Part shown: piece by piece, positions 14,257-14,881 of the stretch
How positions within the stretch are numbered: the stretch's first letter is position 1
Layout: the number at the start of each line of letters is the position of its first letter
From: Bacteroidota bacterium
GTDB lineage: Bacteria; Bacteroidota; Bacteroidia; UKL13-3
Assembly (NCBI GenBank): GCA_004293295.1
Contig: RDYC01000200.1
Coordinates: 1 to 14,881 of the forward strand
Length of the DNA stretch: 14,881 nucleotides
Direction of reading: 5' to 3'
Translations under genes and position numbers: made by a program
Notes under the pieces: generated by a model
The model's input: only the letters and a program-made list of their open reading frames with translations
Databases searched by the model: none
What the model was told of the DNA's origin: nothing

Positions 14257-14881
14257 TTAATAAAATCTTGAACACTTACTACGGGTAAATATTCGCCATG
14301 TTATGCTCACACTTGTTGTAAAATACCAGTCTTTAATGTCAGGATTTCCGCGCTGGTAGCCTGATTTATTTTGAAATCCGCCATTTTCCCAATTGATAGA
14401 AGGATCACTTAGGGCAGCGGCCACCTCTCCCTTTTGCTCCAATTGTTTGCCAATATCTGGATAGGTTTTGCTCACGTCATCCAAATAATCAGTATATGTT
14501 TTTCTTAAACCCAAGTTCCACTCAATGCTGGTTTTTTTATTTGGCATCCACTTTAAACCAATACCCATAGGAAGCACGATGGTGGTTTTTCCGTAAGCAT
14601 TTTCTTTACCTTCAGTTTGATATTCGCGTAGACTGTACCACTTATTGTTGTACTCTCCTTTGGGGTTAAAAAGTGCTACACCAAGCCCGAAAAAGACGTA
14701 AGGAGTAAAATGCCCATCAAGAACTCCGGTTCCATATTTGAAATAATTAAACTCAAATATTCCGGCAAACTCGGTGATATCGGTCCTAAAACTAATGTTT
14801 CTTGGGGCATTAAAGTTAAAATTGGCATCATTTCCGCCCACGCGCATTTGGTTAGCTGAGGCAACAAAGGCCCAGGTGTTG
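14257..14881 (-). CDS. DUF6089 outer-membrane barrel-like protein, 5' end outside window
   Basis: The minus-strand frame is open to the right edge of the window, so only the C-terminal ~207 residues are present; the ATG at 14847 is internal. The visible part has strand-rich segments of a small beta-barrel: ANQMRVGGNDANFNFNAPRN, ISFRTDITEFAGIFEFNYF, FTPYVFFGLGVALFNPKG, VLPMGIGLKWMPNKKTSIEW and the final WYFTTSVSITWRIF. These fit the DUF6089 family, which in Bacteroidota is commonly encoded just before uppS and bamA. The function is unknown; an outer-membrane location is likely. The last eight residues (RSKCSRFY) extend beyond the terminal aromatic strand. The stop lies 29 bases before the preferred uppS start, so the genes are probably co-transcribed. 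Confidence 0.8.
   Translation of the reverse strand, partial: NTWAFVASANQMRVGGNDANFNFNAPRNISFRTDITEFAGIFEFNYFKYGTGVLDGHFTPYVFFGLGVALFNPKGEYNNKWYSLREYQTEGKENAYGKTTIVLPMGIGLKWMPNKKTSIEWNLGLRKTYTDYLDDVSKTYPDIGKQLEQKGEVAAALSDPSINWENGGFQNKSGYQRGNPDIKDWYFTTSVSITWRIFTRSKCSRFY

Noticed and set aside
14228..14275. Extended start of uppS at GTG 14275
   Set aside because: It adds 16 residues not typical of the family and overlaps the DUF6089 gene; the ATG at 14227 fits family length and leaves a normal 29-base gap.

Overview
The window reads as a chromosome segment from a member of the Bacteroidota. The evidence is an isoprenyl transferase / BamA / OmpH / OmpH operon preceded by a DUF6089 protein, a PorV/PorQ-family outer-membrane protein, promoters close to the TTTG / TAnnTTTG pattern, and a lipoprotein with a charged surface-export-like motif after its cysteine. 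I cannot place it below phylum level. No RNA gene, CRISPR array or integrase gene is visible.

Left part (1-4700, accessory): small accessory genes are arranged as units that look like integron gene cassettes. Unit A (left edge lost) carries a DUF4287/DUF5655 protein, an SRPBCC protein and an ArsR-type regulator with overlapping stop and start codons. Unit B carries an XRE/ImmA-type antitoxin-like metallopeptidase overlapping a PIN-type DUF4411 toxin-like protein. Unit C carries one unknown lipoprotein. In B and C the bases that open the unit (GTTGGTGGT, GTTAGTAGC) are nearly or exactly the reverse complement of bases just after the gene (ACCGCCAAC, GCTACTAAC). This is the relation expected between the start of a cassette and the R'' box of its own attC. 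Unit A ends in an imperfect hairpin of about 100 bases that resembles the body of an attC. A decayed IS1182-like element (1294-1889) sits exactly in the core of that site, and a lone matching IS end lies at the same point of the next site (3977-3996). This looks like a cassette array without an integrase, attacked by an attC-directed IS.

Middle part (5000-9722, core): lgt (+) meets, stop codon against stop codon, a minus-strand pair made of a PorV/PorQ-like barrel and a putative surface lipoprotein with an NHL-type repeat. Divergent from that pair is lnt (+). Lgt and Lnt are the first and last enzymes of bacterial lipoprotein maturation.

Right part (9723-14881, minus strand, core): a strong palindromic terminator separates lnt from the convergent operon DUF6089 - uppS - bamA - ompH - ompH, which supplies the lipid carrier for envelope polymers and the assembly machinery and chaperones for outer-membrane proteins. 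The core half is therefore devoted mostly to envelope biogenesis. The DUF6089 gene runs off the right edge.
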